From: Candidatus Aminicenantota bacterium
Lineage (GTDB): Bacteria > Acidobacteriota > Aminicenantia > Aminicenantales > Aminicenantaceae
Assembly: GCA_004378665.1 (NCBI GenBank)
Contig: SOIA01000374.1
Location: forward strand, 1 to 7,231
Direction of reading: 5' to 3'
DNA length: 7,231 bases
The position numbers were made by a program, and so were the translations under genes. The notes below the pieces were generated by a model. That model searched no databases. It saw only the letters and a program-made list of their open reading frames with translations, and had not been told where the DNA came from. Shown here in pieces: positions 7,017 through 7,231 of this stretch (its first letter is position 1; each line of letters starts with the position of its first letter).

Positions 7017-7231
7017 TTAACTGATCTTGCTATTTCTTCTTTCGAGCATCCCAATTATTCCGGGCAAAATAATTACAGTTGTCAAAAAACAGGCCCCCAC
7101 GCCTAAGAAGAGAGCTCCTCCAAGCTGGCCAAAACCACGCCATATAGAGAAGACTAAGGAACCGAATGCAAGCATAGTTGTTAGTGAGGTAAGAAGAATT
7201 GCCTTTCCTGTACTCGAATATACTATCCGTA
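7017..7231 (-). CDS. C-terminal end of an RND/MMPL-family membrane transporter (5' end beyond the window)
   Basis: The minus-strand frame is open from the right edge to a TAA at 7019-7017, giving the last 70 residues. They start RIVYSSTGKAILLTSLTTM, typical of the conserved segment leading into the last transmembrane helices of RND-superfamily exporters. FGQLGGALFLGVGACF then leads into a helix ending LPGIIGMLERR. Two or more membrane segments are evident, followed by a short basic tail. The fragment cannot distinguish MMPL-type lipid exporters, hopanoid-type HpnN-like proteins and other RND permeases. The gene converges on the GH97 gene. The 71 bases between them (6946-7016) hold no clear hairpin terminator or other recognisable element. 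Confidence 0.82.
   Translation of the reverse strand, partial: RIVYSSTGKAILLTSLTTMLAFGSLVFSIWRGFGQLGGALFLGVGACFLTTVIILPGIIGMLERRNSKIS

Overview
The window (7231 bp) looks like chromosome from a Gram-negative, non-model bacterium. A carboxypeptidase-regulatory-domain/TonB-dependent receptor of the Oar-like type, an inositol-phosphate synthase, an inositol-type CDP-alcohol phosphatidyltransferase and a GH97 glycosidase together suggest an Acidobacteriota/Aminicenantes-like or Bacteroidota-related lineage. That placement is inference from protein flavour, not a measured assignment.

Left part (1-4646, minus strand): three genes run leftwards as an apparent operon. First is a membrane CDP-alcohol phosphatidyltransferase (4646-3993). 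Four bases after its stop comes a myo-inositol-1-phosphate synthase (3988-2855). After a further 44 bases comes a large TonB-dependent receptor (2810 to beyond the left edge). The main receptor frame is continuous over its 936 codons in the window; it was checked codon by codon and contains no stop. The first two genes fit a short pathway, glucose-6-phosphate to inositol-1-phosphate to an inositol phospholipid. The receptor may be co-transcribed with them.

Middle (4647-4986): a divergent intergenic region. It holds a near-consensus promoter pointing right (TTGAAA, 17-base spacer, TATATT), a complete tRNA-Leu(UAA) at 4866-4951, and a possible -10 box pointing left that abuts the phosphatidyltransferase start codon.

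Right part (4987-7231): a secreted GH97 glycoside hydrolase on the plus strand starts 35 bases after the tRNA. Its visible catalytic residues favour the retaining alpha-galactosidase type. It converges on the last 70 codons of an RND/MMPL-type membrane transporter on the minus strand, which enters from the right edge. The right part looks somewhat richer in A+T than the left, with the change falling near the tRNA.

No CRISPR array, transposase, integrase, phage gene or clearly novel defence-type system is visible. The most interesting content is the inositol-lipid gene pair linked to an outer-membrane receptor, and the altered signature motif of the phosphatidyltransferase.
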